DNA of 64,000 nucleotides from Sphingobium faniae (GTDB lineage Bacteria; Pseudomonadota; Alphaproteobacteria; Sphingomonadales; Sphingomonadaceae). This document shows, piece by piece, positions 1 through 8,480 of this stretch (its first letter is position 1; every line of letters begins with the position of its first letter). The notes under the pieces were generated by a model. The model was not told the origin of the DNA. It ran no database searches and was given only the letters and a program-made list of their open reading frames with translations. The stretch is from positions 131,501 through 195,500 of the forward strand of contig FMTU01000004.1 in NCBI GenBank assembly GCA_900100475.1. Direction: 5' to 3'. The position numbers were made by a program, and so were the translations under genes.

Positions 1-39
1 GGCTTCGCTCACGTCGATGCGGCGTTCGATCCTTTGCAT
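1..39 (-). CDS. 5' fragment of an unidentified gene running off the left edge
   Basis: Only 13 codons are visible (MQRIERRIDVSEA). The ATG at 39 is preceded by an AGGAGGAG ribosome-binding site about ten bases upstream. An alternative ATG at 44 hits a stop after eleven codons, so 39 is preferred. The start resembles those of SRPBCC-type proteins, but 13 residues cannot identify it. It is divergent from the LysR gene at 140, so it is a natural candidate target of that regulator. Confidence 0.55.
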   Translation of the reverse strand, partial: MQRIERRIDVSEA

Positions 40-111
40 GGCATCCTCTCCTCCTGCTTGTGTGCCAGCCTTGCATAGCCGCGATATTCAGAGATAGAAG
101 CCGATGGATCA

Positions 112-126
112 CGAATAGATTATTCG
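112..126. promoter_or_regulatory. 15-bp palindrome in the divergent promoter region
   Basis: CGAATA-GAT-TATTCG is a perfect inverted repeat 14 bases before the LysR start codon and in the gap between the divergent genes starting at 39 and 140. LysR regulators usually bind a dyad in such a gap, so this is a candidate operator; that role is inferred. Confidence 0.45.
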
Positions 127-139
127 GGTTATCCACATA

Positions 140-1099
140 ATGTCGACCTTCCATCAATTGCGCTGCATGCGATCCTTCCTGACCGTGGCCGAGCATGGCA
201 GTTTCAGCCGCGCCGCCCATGCCTTGCAGATCGGCGCTGCATCGGTGTCCGAACATGTGTCCAGCCTGGAGCGGCATCTGGGCGTTGCGCTGTTCCACCG
301 CACCACCCGTTCGCTGCACCTGACGCATGAGGGCGGCGCCTATCTGGCGCTATGCCGCGACGTGCTGCCGCGCATCGCGGAGACGGACGCGCGAATCGCG
401 CAGGGTGGAACGAGCGACGCGCTGTCCGGGCTGCTTCGCATCGACCTTTCGGACGGGGTGGACGCCTTCCTGCTGGACGCGGTACGCGCGTTCCAGGCGC
501 GGCACCCCGCCGTGACCATCCATATGCTGCGCAGCCAGCGCCAGTTCGACCTGGCCGAAGTGCATGCCGACATCGCCATCCGCTCGATCGCGCCGCGCGA
601 CCGGCCGCAGGACCGCATCCTCTCGCATGTGCTGGGGCGCAGCCACACCGCTTTCCTTGCGGCGCCCGCCTATCTGGAACGGGCCGGCACGCCGCGGCGC
701 CCCGAGGACCTGCTCGCGCATCGCTGCATCGGCTATGTCGATCCGCTGAGCGGGCGATTGTGGGAATGGTATTTCCGGGGAGCGGACGGACAGGACATGG
801 CGCTGGACGTGCCCTGCGCGCTGGCGCTGGCGCAGGGCGATCTGCGCCGCCACGCCGCCATGGCGGGCGAGGGCATCATCAACGACATGGCCCATTTCGT
901 CGCGCCACTGGTGCGCGAGGGGAGATTGGTGCGAATCCTGACCGATTGGACGGTGACGCAGCCCATCTGCCACCTCAGCATCCATCGCGAACGCCACCGC
1001 GCACCTCGCATCGCGGCTTTCATCGCGCATCTGGAACGATGGTTCGCCAACCAGCCGGACGACCCGTTCGCATCCGGGGACGGTGTGCCAAAGCCGTGA
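140..1099 (+). CDS. LysR-family transcriptional regulator
   Basis: A 319-residue protein of normal LysR length. Residues 3-62 form the winged helix-turn-helix (FHQLRCMRSFLTVAEHGSFS followed by SRAAHALQIGAASVSEHVSS), and about 90-295 the periplasmic-binding-like effector domain. LysR proteins bind DNA as tetramers and respond to small pathway molecules. The gene is divergent from the fragment at 1-39 and convergent with the DUF1214 gene. The effector is unknown. The last 15 residues (DDPFASGDGVPKP region) are a loose tail. The family call is sure; the target is inferred. Confidence 0.92.
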   Translation: MSTFHQLRCMRSFLTVAEHGSFSRAAHALQIGAASVSEHVSSLERHLGVALFHRTTRSLHLTHEGGAYLALCRDVLPRIAETDARIAQGGTSDALSGLLRIDLSDGVDAFLLDAVRAFQARHPAVTIHMLRSQRQFDLAEVHADIAIRSIAPRDRPQDRILSHVLGRSHTAFLAAPAYLERAGTPRRPEDLLAHRCIGYVDPLSGRLWEWYFRGADGQDMALDVPCALALAQGDLRRHAAMAGEGIINDMAHFVAPLVREGRLVRILTDWTVTQPICHLSIHRERHRAPRIAAFIAHLERWFANQPDDPFASGDGVPKP

Positions 1100-1158
1100 T
1101 GCGCGACGCGGGGTGGGATATTCTTCCTCTCCCCGCGCCTTTTACGCCGACCCGCCAC

Positions 1159-2493
1159 CTACCAGCGGCGGCGCATCTGAAGGCCAAGATTGCGCTTGCG
1201 CAGCGCCGCTTCGCGTTCCGCCGCGCTGACGGTCGGCGTGTCGACGGGCAGGTGCCTGGCGATGTCGGCGAAAGGCACTTTCCTGATCGTCGGCATCGGA
1301 TAGCTGTCCGCCCCATGCCAGCGGCCGACCAGCATGCCGCGCCTATGCCCACCGCTGTCGAGCCAGTTGGCCACGCCCGGGTCCTCCAGCGCGATCACCG
1401 CGCGGAACTTGCCGTCGCTGTCCAGCTTCGCCTGCGCCGCATTCAGGCTGCTCTGCCGATAACCGAACTCGATCTGGTTCCACAGCTCGTCATTCAACTG
1501 CACATTCCAATATTTGCAGGTCTTGGGCAGTTCCGTCTCGATGATGATCGCCTCGCCGGGCTGATAATCATAGATGCAGCGGAAATATTTCTGCGGCCAT
1601 TCGCCGCTGTTGCCGAGATCCTCGAAACCCGACAATTCCATGACGTTGAGGCCCAGATCCTTGACGACCTTGTTCTGGTAGCCGATGCAGATGCGCGAGA
1701 AACGCTCGACGAAGCCACCGAGGATGGCGTCGAGCCGGGCGGCGATCTGCTCCTGCGTCAGGCGGGGCTTGAGCGGCGGCTTGTCCAGCCGCTCGATCGC
1801 GAAGCGCGCATCCACGTCCACGCCCCAGTCATAGGCGAACTGGCGGATCATGATGTCGCCCGCCTCCGGATCCAGATAGCGCCAGTCGCCGGTCCAGTCC
1901 TTGGGACGTTCCGTGCTGAACACCACCTCGAACCGGCCGTCCTTGTCCAGCGTCAGCCCGTCCGCGTCATAATTGTTGAAGCCGGGCCTGGGGTCCTGCG
2001 TCCCGAACATGCCGCGCCCGACGGCGAAGCCCATCACCTTGTTGGTGCCGCGATAACCGCTGATGCGATAGACGCCCTGCCCGCTCACCGGCGCGATATG
2101 ATAGATGGCGTCGGGATTGGGTTGCAGCAGGAAGATGCTGTTTTCGAACGGCATCCAGTCGGGATGCTCCGGCGTCGACTGGAAATACCAGATATAGGAT
2201 TGCGCGATGTTCATCACCAGTTGGCGATAGAGTTCGGCGCGGATCTGGTCGTCCTGCGCAAAGCCCGTGACGGCGTTGAGTTCGCCCGCCGGTTTCAGCA
2301 GGTCGACATAGGCGCTCCAGTCCTTGAGCGCCGCGGTGGGGACGGCACCGCTGTTCATGGCCGCACCCCATGCGGGAACGGGTAGCAGACCGACCAGCGC
2401 CGTACCGAGCATATCCCGGCGTGACAGTTCAAAGCTGCGCGCATCCTCATCCGACATTCTCCTTTTCCCATGCTGGCCTTCATGCCCATTCAA
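1159..2493 (-). CDS. DUF1214-domain protein with a Tat-like N-terminus
   Basis: A 444-residue protein. An SRRDM motif near residue 24 followed by a hydrophobic stretch ending PAWGA looks like a twin-arginine export signal, so it is probably periplasmic. The C-terminal half carries the DUF1214 pattern (ETELPKTCKYWNVQLNDELW, then a DPGVANWLDSGGHRRG segment). The biochemical role of this family is not established. The ATG at 2493 overlaps the stop of the SDR upstream (ATGA), so it is translationally coupled; an internal ATG at 2457 is possible. It is the last gene of the leftward operon that begins with the enoyl-CoA hydratase. A paralogue without the signal lies at 43951-45225. Confidence 0.8.
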   Translation of the reverse strand: MNGHEGQHGKRRMSDEDARSFELSRRDMLGTALVGLLPVPAWGAAMNSGAVPTAALKDWSAYVDLLKPAGELNAVTGFAQDDQIRAELYRQLVMNIAQSYIWYFQSTPEHPDWMPFENSIFLLQPNPDAIYHIAPVSGQGVYRISGYRGTNKVMGFAVGRGMFGTQDPRPGFNNYDADGLTLDKDGRFEVVFSTERPKDWTGDWRYLDPEAGDIMIRQFAYDWGVDVDARFAIERLDKPPLKPRLTQEQIAARLDAILGGFVERFSRICIGYQNKVVKDLGLNVMELSGFEDLGNSGEWPQKYFRCIYDYQPGEAIIIETELPKTCKYWNVQLNDELWNQIEFGYRQSSLNAAQAKLDSDGKFRAVIALEDPGVANWLDSGGHRRGMLVGRWHGADSYPMPTIRKVPFADIARHLPVDTPTVSAAEREAALRKRNLGLQMRRRW

Positions 2494-3263
2494 CTGCTGT
2501 GCGTGCGGCCCCCCGATACCTCGATCCCGCGCCCGGTGATCATCGTCGCCTCATCGCTGGAGAGAAACAGCACCGCATCGGCGATCTCGCGCGGGTCGAC
2601 CGCGCGGCGGATCACCTGATTTTCCCCGGCAATCTCCGCCTGCTGTTCCAGGGTGAACATGGACGCGATCACCGGGGTCGCGGTCAGGCCCGGCAGCACG
2701 CTGTTCACGCGGATATTGTCCCTGGCATAGGCGCAACTCGCATGATGGCTGAGCTGGATCACACCCGCTTTCGCGGCGGAATAGGAACAGGGCGAGGCGG
2801 GCGTATAGAGGCGCGCCGCCATGGACGCCGTATTGACGATCGTGCCGCCGCCATGGGCCTTCATCACCGGAATCTCATATTTCATCGCCAGAAAAGCGCT
2901 GGTCAGCGAGATCGTCACCGTCCAGTTCCAATCCTCCAGGCTCATCTCCTCGATGCTGCCCGGACGCGACATGCCAATATTGTTGAAGGCGTGGCGGATC
3001 GGGCCATGGGCCTCGTTCGCGGCGATAACAGCGGCCTTGACGGAAGCTTCGTCCGTCGCGTCGGTGGGTATGAACTGCGCCGTGCCGCCCGCAGCGACAA
3101 TCGCATCCCGCACCGTTTTGCCCTTGGCCGGGTCCAGCTCGGCGATGGTCACGGCAGCGCCCTCCCGCGCGAAGGCATGGGCCGTCGCTTCGCCGATGCC
3201 CGATCCCGCGCCGGTGATGAAAACCGACCGTCCTTCGAAGCGCCGCCTGCCGTTCATGCTCAC
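2490..3263 (-). CDS. Short-chain dehydrogenase/reductase
   Basis: A classical 257-residue SDR. The cofactor motif TGAGSGIG is near residue 17, the NNAG motif reads NNIG, and the active site YSAAK follows NTASMAAR. An acidic residue after the second strand (AELD) suggests NAD preference. It would oxidise or reduce an alcohol/ketone in the pathway. The gene overlaps both neighbours by four bases, ATGA at 2490-2493 and at 3260-3263, so it belongs to a coupled operon with the SnoaL-like protein, Old Yellow Enzyme and enoyl-CoA hydratase. The substrate is unknown. Confidence 0.9.
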   Translation of the reverse strand: MSMNGRRRFEGRSVFITGAGSGIGEATAHAFAREGAAVTIAELDPAKGKTVRDAIVAAGGTAQFIPTDATDEASVKAAVIAANEAHGPIRHAFNNIGMSRPGSIEEMSLEDWNWTVTISLTSAFLAMKYEIPVMKAHGGGTIVNTASMAARLYTPASPCSYSAAKAGVIQLSHHASCAYARDNIRVNSVLPGLTATPVIASMFTLEQQAEIAGENQVIRRAVDPREIADAVLFLSSDEATMITGRGIEVSGGRTHSS

Positions 3264-3817
3264 TCTCCTGTCGGCCGGACCGTCAGACGGTCCAATTCGG
3301 CCTTGTCCATGCCGGTCCAGAAAGGGTTCCAGCTTTCGAAATCCTGCGGCAGGTCGGGCGGATTGTCATGCCCCGCCCACCCCGTGAAAGGCGCCGCCGG
3401 ACGTTCTTCCCAATCGGCGGCATACCAGTGTTTCTCCCGCCGCCGGACGAAATACCATTCGCCCTCGCGCCGCTCATAAGTGTCGAAATAGGCGATCGCC
3501 ATGACCACCCATTTACCCTCATCCTCATGTTCGGCGCGGCAATAGACCACGCCATGCGCGTGATCGACATCGTCGAATTCGACCCGATGCCCGCAGATCT
3601 GATGGATGGAGCGATAGAAGCTCTTCACCGCCGGCGTGATGATCGACTTCAGCACGTCCCGCCCGCTGCCGCGCCGTCCGCAATGCACATCCGGGATGAA
3701 GAGGTTCACCCAGCCGTCCATGTCGCGCCCATCGACCGCCAGCGCATAGCGGATCGGAAGCTGCTGGATCGCCGCCAGCGATTCCAGCCGGTCGATCCGC
3801 GCTTCCAATGTGTTCAT
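3260..3817 (-). CDS. SnoaL/NTF2-like protein (nuclear transport factor 2 fold)
   Basis: A 185-residue protein starting MNTLEARIDRLESLAAIQQL, a typical SnoaL_4 opening with a charged helix followed by the YALAVDGRDMDGWVNLF segment. The middle part (SFYRSIHQICGHRVEF) and VVMAIAYFDTYERREGEWYF complete the cone-shaped fold. Members catalyse dehydrations, isomerisations and hydroxylation-linked steps on cyclic substrates, or bind ligands. I chose 3817 as start because its ATGA overlaps the stop of the Old Yellow Enzyme; an open frame continues far upstream but only as the antisense-like third frame of that gene. Confidence 0.85.
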   Translation of the reverse strand: MNTLEARIDRLESLAAIQQLPIRYALAVDGRDMDGWVNLFIPDVHCGRRGSGRDVLKSIITPAVKSFYRSIHQICGHRVEFDDVDHAHGVVYCRAEHEDEGKWVVMAIAYFDTYERREGEWYFVRRREKHWYAADWEERPAAPFTGWAGHDNPPDLPQDFESWNPFWTGMDKAELDRLTVRPTGE

Positions 3818-4944
3818 GCCAGCCGCTCCAGATTGGCGGGATCGAAAGGCAGGAAAGGCTCGTCCCGCTGCGCCTTGCCGAACCAGTCGGGATCGTTGAG
3901 GATCGCGCGGCCCACCGCCACCAGGTCGAACTCGCCCTTTTCGAACCGCTCGATCAGCAGCGGCAGGTTGTTCACCGATTGCTGGCTGGCGTCGATATGC
4001 TGCGCCTTGCCCTTCGCCTTGTCGAGCGCGACACCGCCCACGGTCATGGAGGCTTTGCCGGTCAGCTTCTTCGCCCACCCGGCAAGGTTGAGCGGCGATC
4101 CTTCGAAGATCGGCGTATCGAAATAACGCTGGCTGGCGTCGAACAGATCGACCCCCGCGTCGGCGAGCGGCCCCAGCAACTCGCCCAAGGTGTCCGGCGT
4201 GGACGCCAGCATCGCGCGATAATCCTGCATCTTGAACTGGGAAAAGCGCAGCACGATCGGCATGTCCTCGCCAATCTCCGCGCGGATCGCCCGCACCACC
4301 GCCACGCCGAAGGCGGCGCGATCCCCCCACTGGTCATCGCGCCGGTTGGTGTAATCCCACAGGAAACTGTCGATCAGATAGCCGTGTGCGCCATGGATGG
4401 CGATGCCGTCCACACCCATGGACATCGCGTTGCGCGCGGCTTGGCGATAGGCCGCGATGATGTCGGCAATGTCGCTGTCGGTCATCTGCGGCACGGAGGT
4501 CAGGCTCTGCACCCGCCCTTCCTCGCGGAAGGAGATGATGCCGTCCGCCGGTCCCCATATGCCCGAAGGCCGCATCGGGTTGCCGGTGCCGGTGCCCGCA
4601 TATTCCACGTTCCACATCGGCCCCTGATGCCAGAGCTGGGGGATGATCCGTCCGCCCGCGTCATGCACCGCGCCGATCACCTTGCGCCAGCCGTCCAGCA
4701 CCTCGACCCCGTCGATACGGGGAATGTCGGGATGGTCGGCGGCGGCATAATGGGGCAGCGCCACGCCTTCGGTCAGGATCGCGCCCAGCCCCGTCGCGGC
4801 GCGGCGGCCATAATAGCTCGCCACCTCGTCGGTCGGCACGCCCAGCGGCGAGCGATAGCGGGTCATCGGCGCCATCACCACCCGGTTGGGCAGCGTCAGG
4901 CCGCGCAGGGCGAAGGGGGTCAGCAGCGGGTCGATGGCGCTCAT
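3814..4944 (-). CDS. Old Yellow Enzyme-family NADH:flavin oxidoreductase
   Basis: A 376-residue FMN TIM barrel. It shows the N-terminal LPNRVVMAPMTR strand, the HGAHGYLIDSFLWDYTNRRD catalytic region with the usual His-x-x-His pair, and the C-terminal FMN phosphate site FDLVAVGRAILNDPDW. The family reduces activated C=C bonds with NAD(P)H. It overlaps the SnoaL gene by four bases and sits one base from the enoyl-CoA hydratase stop, so all are one operon. A second family member at 18797-19957 has the same barrel motifs and a similar SDR-rich context. Confidence 0.92.
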   Translation of the reverse strand: MSAIDPLLTPFALRGLTLPNRVVMAPMTRYRSPLGVPTDEVASYYGRRAATGLGAILTEGVALPHYAAADHPDIPRIDGVEVLDGWRKVIGAVHDAGGRIIPQLWHQGPMWNVEYAGTGTGNPMRPSGIWGPADGIISFREEGRVQSLTSVPQMTDSDIADIIAAYRQAARNAMSMGVDGIAIHGAHGYLIDSFLWDYTNRRDDQWGDRAAFGVAVVRAIRAEIGEDMPIVLRFSQFKMQDYRAMLASTPDTLGELLGPLADAGVDLFDASQRYFDTPIFEGSPLNLAGWAKKLTGKASMTVGGVALDKAKGKAQHIDASQQSVNNLPLLIERFEKGEFDLVAVGRAILNDPDWFGKAQRDEPFLPFDPANLERLA

Positions 4945-4945
4945 C

Positions 4946-5749
4946 TCATTCCCCCTTGAAAACCGGCTTGCGCTTTTCGATGAAGGCCTTGCGCTTCTCG
5001 GCCGTGTCGGTGGTCGACTGGCTCATGAAGATGGCGCGGTTCTCCATCTCGATCGCCGCTTCCAGACTGGGCGCGTCAACGTTGAACTGAAGCGAGCTTT
5101 TGGTGACGGCGACGCCGATCGGGCTGTTGACCATCACCGCCTCGGCCAGTTTCAGCGCCTCGTCCATCAGCGCTTCGTCCTCGACGCAGCGCAGGATCAG
5201 GCCGATCCGCTCGGCTTCCTCCGCCATGACGGGCCGGGCCGTCAGCATCAGTTCGGCGGCGCGCTGCAACCCGACCAATCGGGGAAGCAGGTAGGAAAAG
5301 CCCATTTCATGGCCAGTACCGGCATTGTGGAAGGCGTTGACGAATTTGGCGGAGCGCGCCGCGATCGTCATGTCGGCGGCGATCGCGATCGGGTAGCCCG
5401 CGCCTGCCGCCGCACCGTTCACCGCGCAGATCACCGGCTGCGGCAAGGCACGCATCAGGACGGGAATCTGCCCCAGCTTCGCCATCACCCGCTGCTGGAA
5501 CTGCGCCTTGCCCAGCCCTTCGGCGACCCATTGGGGCTTGCCCGCGCCGCGAATGTCATGACCCGCGCAAAAGGCCCGGCCCGCGCCGGTCAGCAGGACG
5601 ACGCGCACATCATGGTCGTAGCGCACCGATTCCAGATGGTCGATCAGTTCGGCATACATGGCGAAAGTCAGGGAATTGAGCGCATCGGGCCGATTCAGGG
5701 TCAACCGGCAGACGCCGTCGACCGGCGTGTCGCGCAAAATATCGGCCAT
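4946..5749 (-). CDS. Enoyl-CoA hydratase/isomerase (crotonase family)
   Basis: 267 residues from the ATG at 5749, which has AGGAG six bases upstream; the frame remains open to 5854 but without a better start. The oxyanion-hole strand GRAFCAGHDIRG (residues 58-69) and the NGAAAGAGYPIAIAADM segment place it in the crotonase superfamily. It acts on a cytoplasmic CoA thioester by hydration or double-bond isomerisation. It is the first gene of the leftward operon ending at 1159 and is divergent from the CoA-transferase at 5938, which could supply its CoA ester. Confidence 0.9.
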   Translation of the reverse strand: MADILRDTPVDGVCRLTLNRPDALNSLTFAMYAELIDHLESVRYDHDVRVVLLTGAGRAFCAGHDIRGAGKPQWVAEGLGKAQFQQRVMAKLGQIPVLMRALPQPVICAVNGAAAGAGYPIAIAADMTIAARSAKFVNAFHNAGTGHEMGFSYLLPRLVGLQRAAELMLTARPVMAEEAERIGLILRCVEDEALMDEALKLAEAVMVNSPIGVAVTKSSLQFNVDAPSLEAAIEMENRAIFMSQSTTDTAEKRKAFIEKRKPVFKGE

Positions 5750-5937
5750 ATGGCTCCTGTCCCTCTCGTCCACAAACTTCCCTGTCGGCTGTGAACCATA
5801 GTCATCCAAAAGACGAGGGCGCGAAAACCCCCTGTCGCTTGTCATGCAGGGCATATCATGGTTGTGAACAGGACCGCGCCGATCTTGCCATCATATCCCC
5901 CTCTGGCATGGGGTCGGGCCAATCAGGAAGGTGAACG

Positions 5938-7167
5938 ATGGCCAGACTGCCGCTTGAAAAGATCCGCGTGCTTGACCTTACCCGCGTACTGGCGGGCCCG
6001 TTCGGATCGCAGGTGCTGGCCGACATGGGCGCCGACGTCATCAAGATCGAGCGGCCGGTGGTGGGCGACGACGCCCGCATCTTCGGCGAACCCTATCTGC
6101 GCGACGCGGACGGCAACCGGACGCGCGAGAACGCCTTCTACATGTCGGTCAACCGCAACAAGCGGTCCGTCGCGCTCAACATCGCCAGCGCCAGGGGGCA
6201 GGCGCTGATCCGGGAACTGGTCAAGTCCTGCGACGTGGTGATGGAAAATTACAAGGTCGGGGACCTCAAGCGCTACGGCCTCGACTATGAAAGCCTCAAG
6301 GCCGTCAATCCCGGCATCATCTACTGCTCTGTTACCGGCTACGGCCAGGACGGACCGCTCGCCGGCAAGCCGGGCTATGATGCGGTGTTCCAGGGCGAAT
6401 GTGGCCTGATGAGCGTGACCGGCGTGCCCGACGGCAAGCCCGGCGCCGGGCCGATGAAGGTCGGCCCCAGCATCATCGACCTGTTCACCGGCCTCAATGT
6501 CGCCAATGCGGTGCTCGCCGCGCTCTATCATCGCGACGCGGCCGGCGGCGAGGGGCAGTATATCGACATCGCCCTGCTCGACTGCGGCGTGTCGGCGCTC
6601 TCGCATTATGCGCAGATCTACCTGACGTCGGGCGAGGTGCCGGTGCGGCGCGGCACGCAGGGCAATGGCGGCATGCCGACCAGCAAATTCCCGTGCAGCG
6701 ACGGCGCGATCATGATCACGTCGGGCAATGACAAGCAATATATCGCGCTGTGCGACGCGGTCGGCCATCCCGAACTGAAGGACGATCCGCGCTTCTACAC
6801 CAATGTCGAACGGGTGAAGAACCGCGATGAGATCACCGAGGTGTTCAACGCGATCTTCGAAACCAACACCGTCGATTACTGGCTGGAGAAACTGGGCGCC
6901 GCCGGCATACCCAGCGGACCGATCAACGACATGGAACAGGTTTTCGCCTATCCGCAGGCGCTGCACCGGGGCCTTCGCGTGCGCGCGCCCCATCCGCTCA
7001 AGCCCGATCTGGACGTGATCCGCAGCCCGCTCAACTTTTCCGGCACGCCCATCACCGACTATCGCGCGCCACCGATGCTGGGCGAACATACGCGTGAAGT
7101 GCTGGCCCGGGAACTGGGGCTGGACGAAGCGACGCTGGACGGATTGGCGGAAGACGGCGTGATCTGA
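5938..7167 (+). CDS. Class III (CaiB/BaiF-type) CoA-transferase
   Basis: A 409-residue protein of usual family length. The N-terminus (IRVLDLTRVLAGPFGSQVLA, then DMGADVIKIERP) and the NRNKRSVALNI segment are diagnostic, and the GPSIIDLFTG region holds the aspartate that in this family forms the acyl-CoA anhydride intermediate. The enzyme moves CoA from a donor thioester to a carboxylic acid substrate. It is preceded by AGGAAGGTGAACG and is transcribed away from the hydratase operon. A second family member lies at 11000-12091. Acceptor and donor are unknown. Confidence 0.92.
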   Translation: MARLPLEKIRVLDLTRVLAGPFGSQVLADMGADVIKIERPVVGDDARIFGEPYLRDADGNRTRENAFYMSVNRNKRSVALNIASARGQALIRELVKSCDVVMENYKVGDLKRYGLDYESLKAVNPGIIYCSVTGYGQDGPLAGKPGYDAVFQGECGLMSVTGVPDGKPGAGPMKVGPSIIDLFTGLNVANAVLAALYHRDAAGGEGQYIDIALLDCGVSALSHYAQIYLTSGEVPVRRGTQGNGGMPTSKFPCSDGAIMITSGNDKQYIALCDAVGHPELKDDPRFYTNVERVKNRDEITEVFNAIFETNTVDYWLEKLGAAGIPSGPINDMEQVFAYPQALHRGLRVRAPHPLKPDLDVIRSPLNFSGTPITDYRAPPMLGEHTREVLARELGLDEATLDGLAEDGVI

Positions 7168-7313
7168 CACCCCCGACGCGGCGTCATCCGCTCCACGGAT
7201 GGCGTCATGGGCATCGGCCTGAGAGGGACCAGCCGCCCATGCACCACCCGTGTGCGCCGCGCCGCCTATGCCCGGCGCGGTTCCCCCTGCCCGCAAAGCG
7301 GGTCAGGCGGACG

Positions 7314-8480
7314 TCAGATATAGCCGCGCCGCGCGCGATAGGCGGCGAAACGCTGCTCCAGCCCTTCGCGGGTCAGGCCGAAATCCTCGGGCCTGTGCTT
7401 GGGGCCTTTGGTCGGCTTATGGGGATGCGCGTCCAGCCACGCCTGCATCGCGGCCTCCGTCTGCGCCGTCAGGGTCAGCCCGAACTGGTCATAGATCGAC
7501 CGGATCGTGCCCATCTGGTCGCGGGTGAAGTCACGGAACTCGACGTCGATGAACCGGGCGTCGCTGTTTGCGCGCACCGCTTCCGCCCGCTCCAGCGCCT
7601 GCGCCCACATCTCCGCCTCGCGCCGGCCGACATCGGCGCGCGCGGCCTTGTCGGCGCAAAAGGCGCGGCGGGCGGAAAAGATGAGGTTGCTGACCGACGG
7701 CGTCGATTCCACCGGATCGCGATGAGTCTGGATGATCTTCGCGTCGGGAAAGACGTTCAGCACTTCCTGCAACGAAAAAAGGTCGGTGGGGTTCTTGAGC
7801 AGCCAGCGACGATCATCCCCCGCGCCGATCAGGCGCAGCACGTCCGCCAGCCAACGATAGCTGTCGGTATCGTCGCGGTCGCGATACCAGCGGTCGTAAT
7901 TGGGCACTTCCCACATGGAGGGCCACATGTTGCTGGCGAAGGTGGAACCCAGGATAAAGAGCGATTCCTCGATCCCCTCCGCCGTCATCATATGGTCGTC
8001 CGCCGATTCCGGCGACGCCTGAAGATAGGCGTCGAGCGACGCCTTTTCGGTGCGATATTCCGGGATCGCATCCCATGTCTCACGCGGGGGACGCGGCATG
8101 GGATAGACGGTCAGCCAATGCTCTGGGCCTTGAAACTGCGGGTCGAGCGACATCAGCAGATGCAGCGCGGTCGTGCCCGACCGGACGAGCCCGGCAATGA
8201 TGATCGGCGCCCTGATCGGCGTTTCCAGCACCTCCGGCCGTTCCTTGAGGCCCTTGACCGCCAGCGCGCGCGTGTCCAGCGACTGGCCAAGCCGCCAGGC
8301 CGTGACGTCCACGCAGGCGGGGTCGAGATCGAGCGCGCGGATATCCGACAACAGCAGTTCCAGCCCCTCGCGAAACCCCGGATCGCCGAAATCGGATAGC
8401 CCGGTGCGCGCCGTTGAAGCGGCCAGCAGCGCGTGGAGGGTCAGGAGCTGATCGCTCTGGATGATGTCCTGCGTGCTCAT
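7314..8480 (-). CDS. Sulfotransferase-family protein
   Basis: 388 residues from the ATG at 8480, which overlaps the stop of the alcohol dehydrogenase (ATGA). The PAPS 5'-phosphosulfate loop reads GLVRSGTTALHLLMS near residue 107, and the 3'-phosphate region is in IIQTHRDPVESTPSVSNLIF. The family transfers sulfonate from PAPS to hydroxyl or amino groups, although several bacterial members in catabolic clusters have untested roles. Coupling to an alcohol dehydrogenase suggests the two act on the same hydroxylated compound; that is inferred. Confidence 0.85.
   Translation of the reverse strand: MSTQDIIQSDQLLTLHALLAASTARTGLSDFGDPGFREGLELLLSDIRALDLDPACVDVTAWRLGQSLDTRALAVKGLKERPEVLETPIRAPIIIAGLVRSGTTALHLLMSLDPQFQGPEHWLTVYPMPRPPRETWDAIPEYRTEKASLDAYLQASPESADDHMMTAEGIEESLFILGSTFASNMWPSMWEVPNYDRWYRDRDDTDSYRWLADVLRLIGAGDDRRWLLKNPTDLFSLQEVLNVFPDAKIIQTHRDPVESTPSVSNLIFSARRAFCADKAARADVGRREAEMWAQALERAEAVRANSDARFIDVEFRDFTRDQMGTIRSIYDQFGLTLTAQTEAAMQAWLDAHPHKPTKGPKHRPEDFGLTREGLEQRFAAYRARRGYI

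Noticed and set aside
1110..1142. CGCGGGG...CCCCGCG stem after the first LysR gene
   Set aside because: Seven-base stem with a 17-base loop; possible terminator but not distinguishable from chance here.
352..2385. Rightward 677-codon frame across the LysR and DUF1214 genes
   Set aside because: It spans two recognisable genes in other frames, is rich in Arg/Ala/His/Pro with no motif, and is a by-product of high GC content.
7280..7305. CCCGC-aaa-GCGGG hairpin between convergent genes as terminator
   Set aside because: The stem is only five bases with no T-run; too weak in a GC-rich genome to call.
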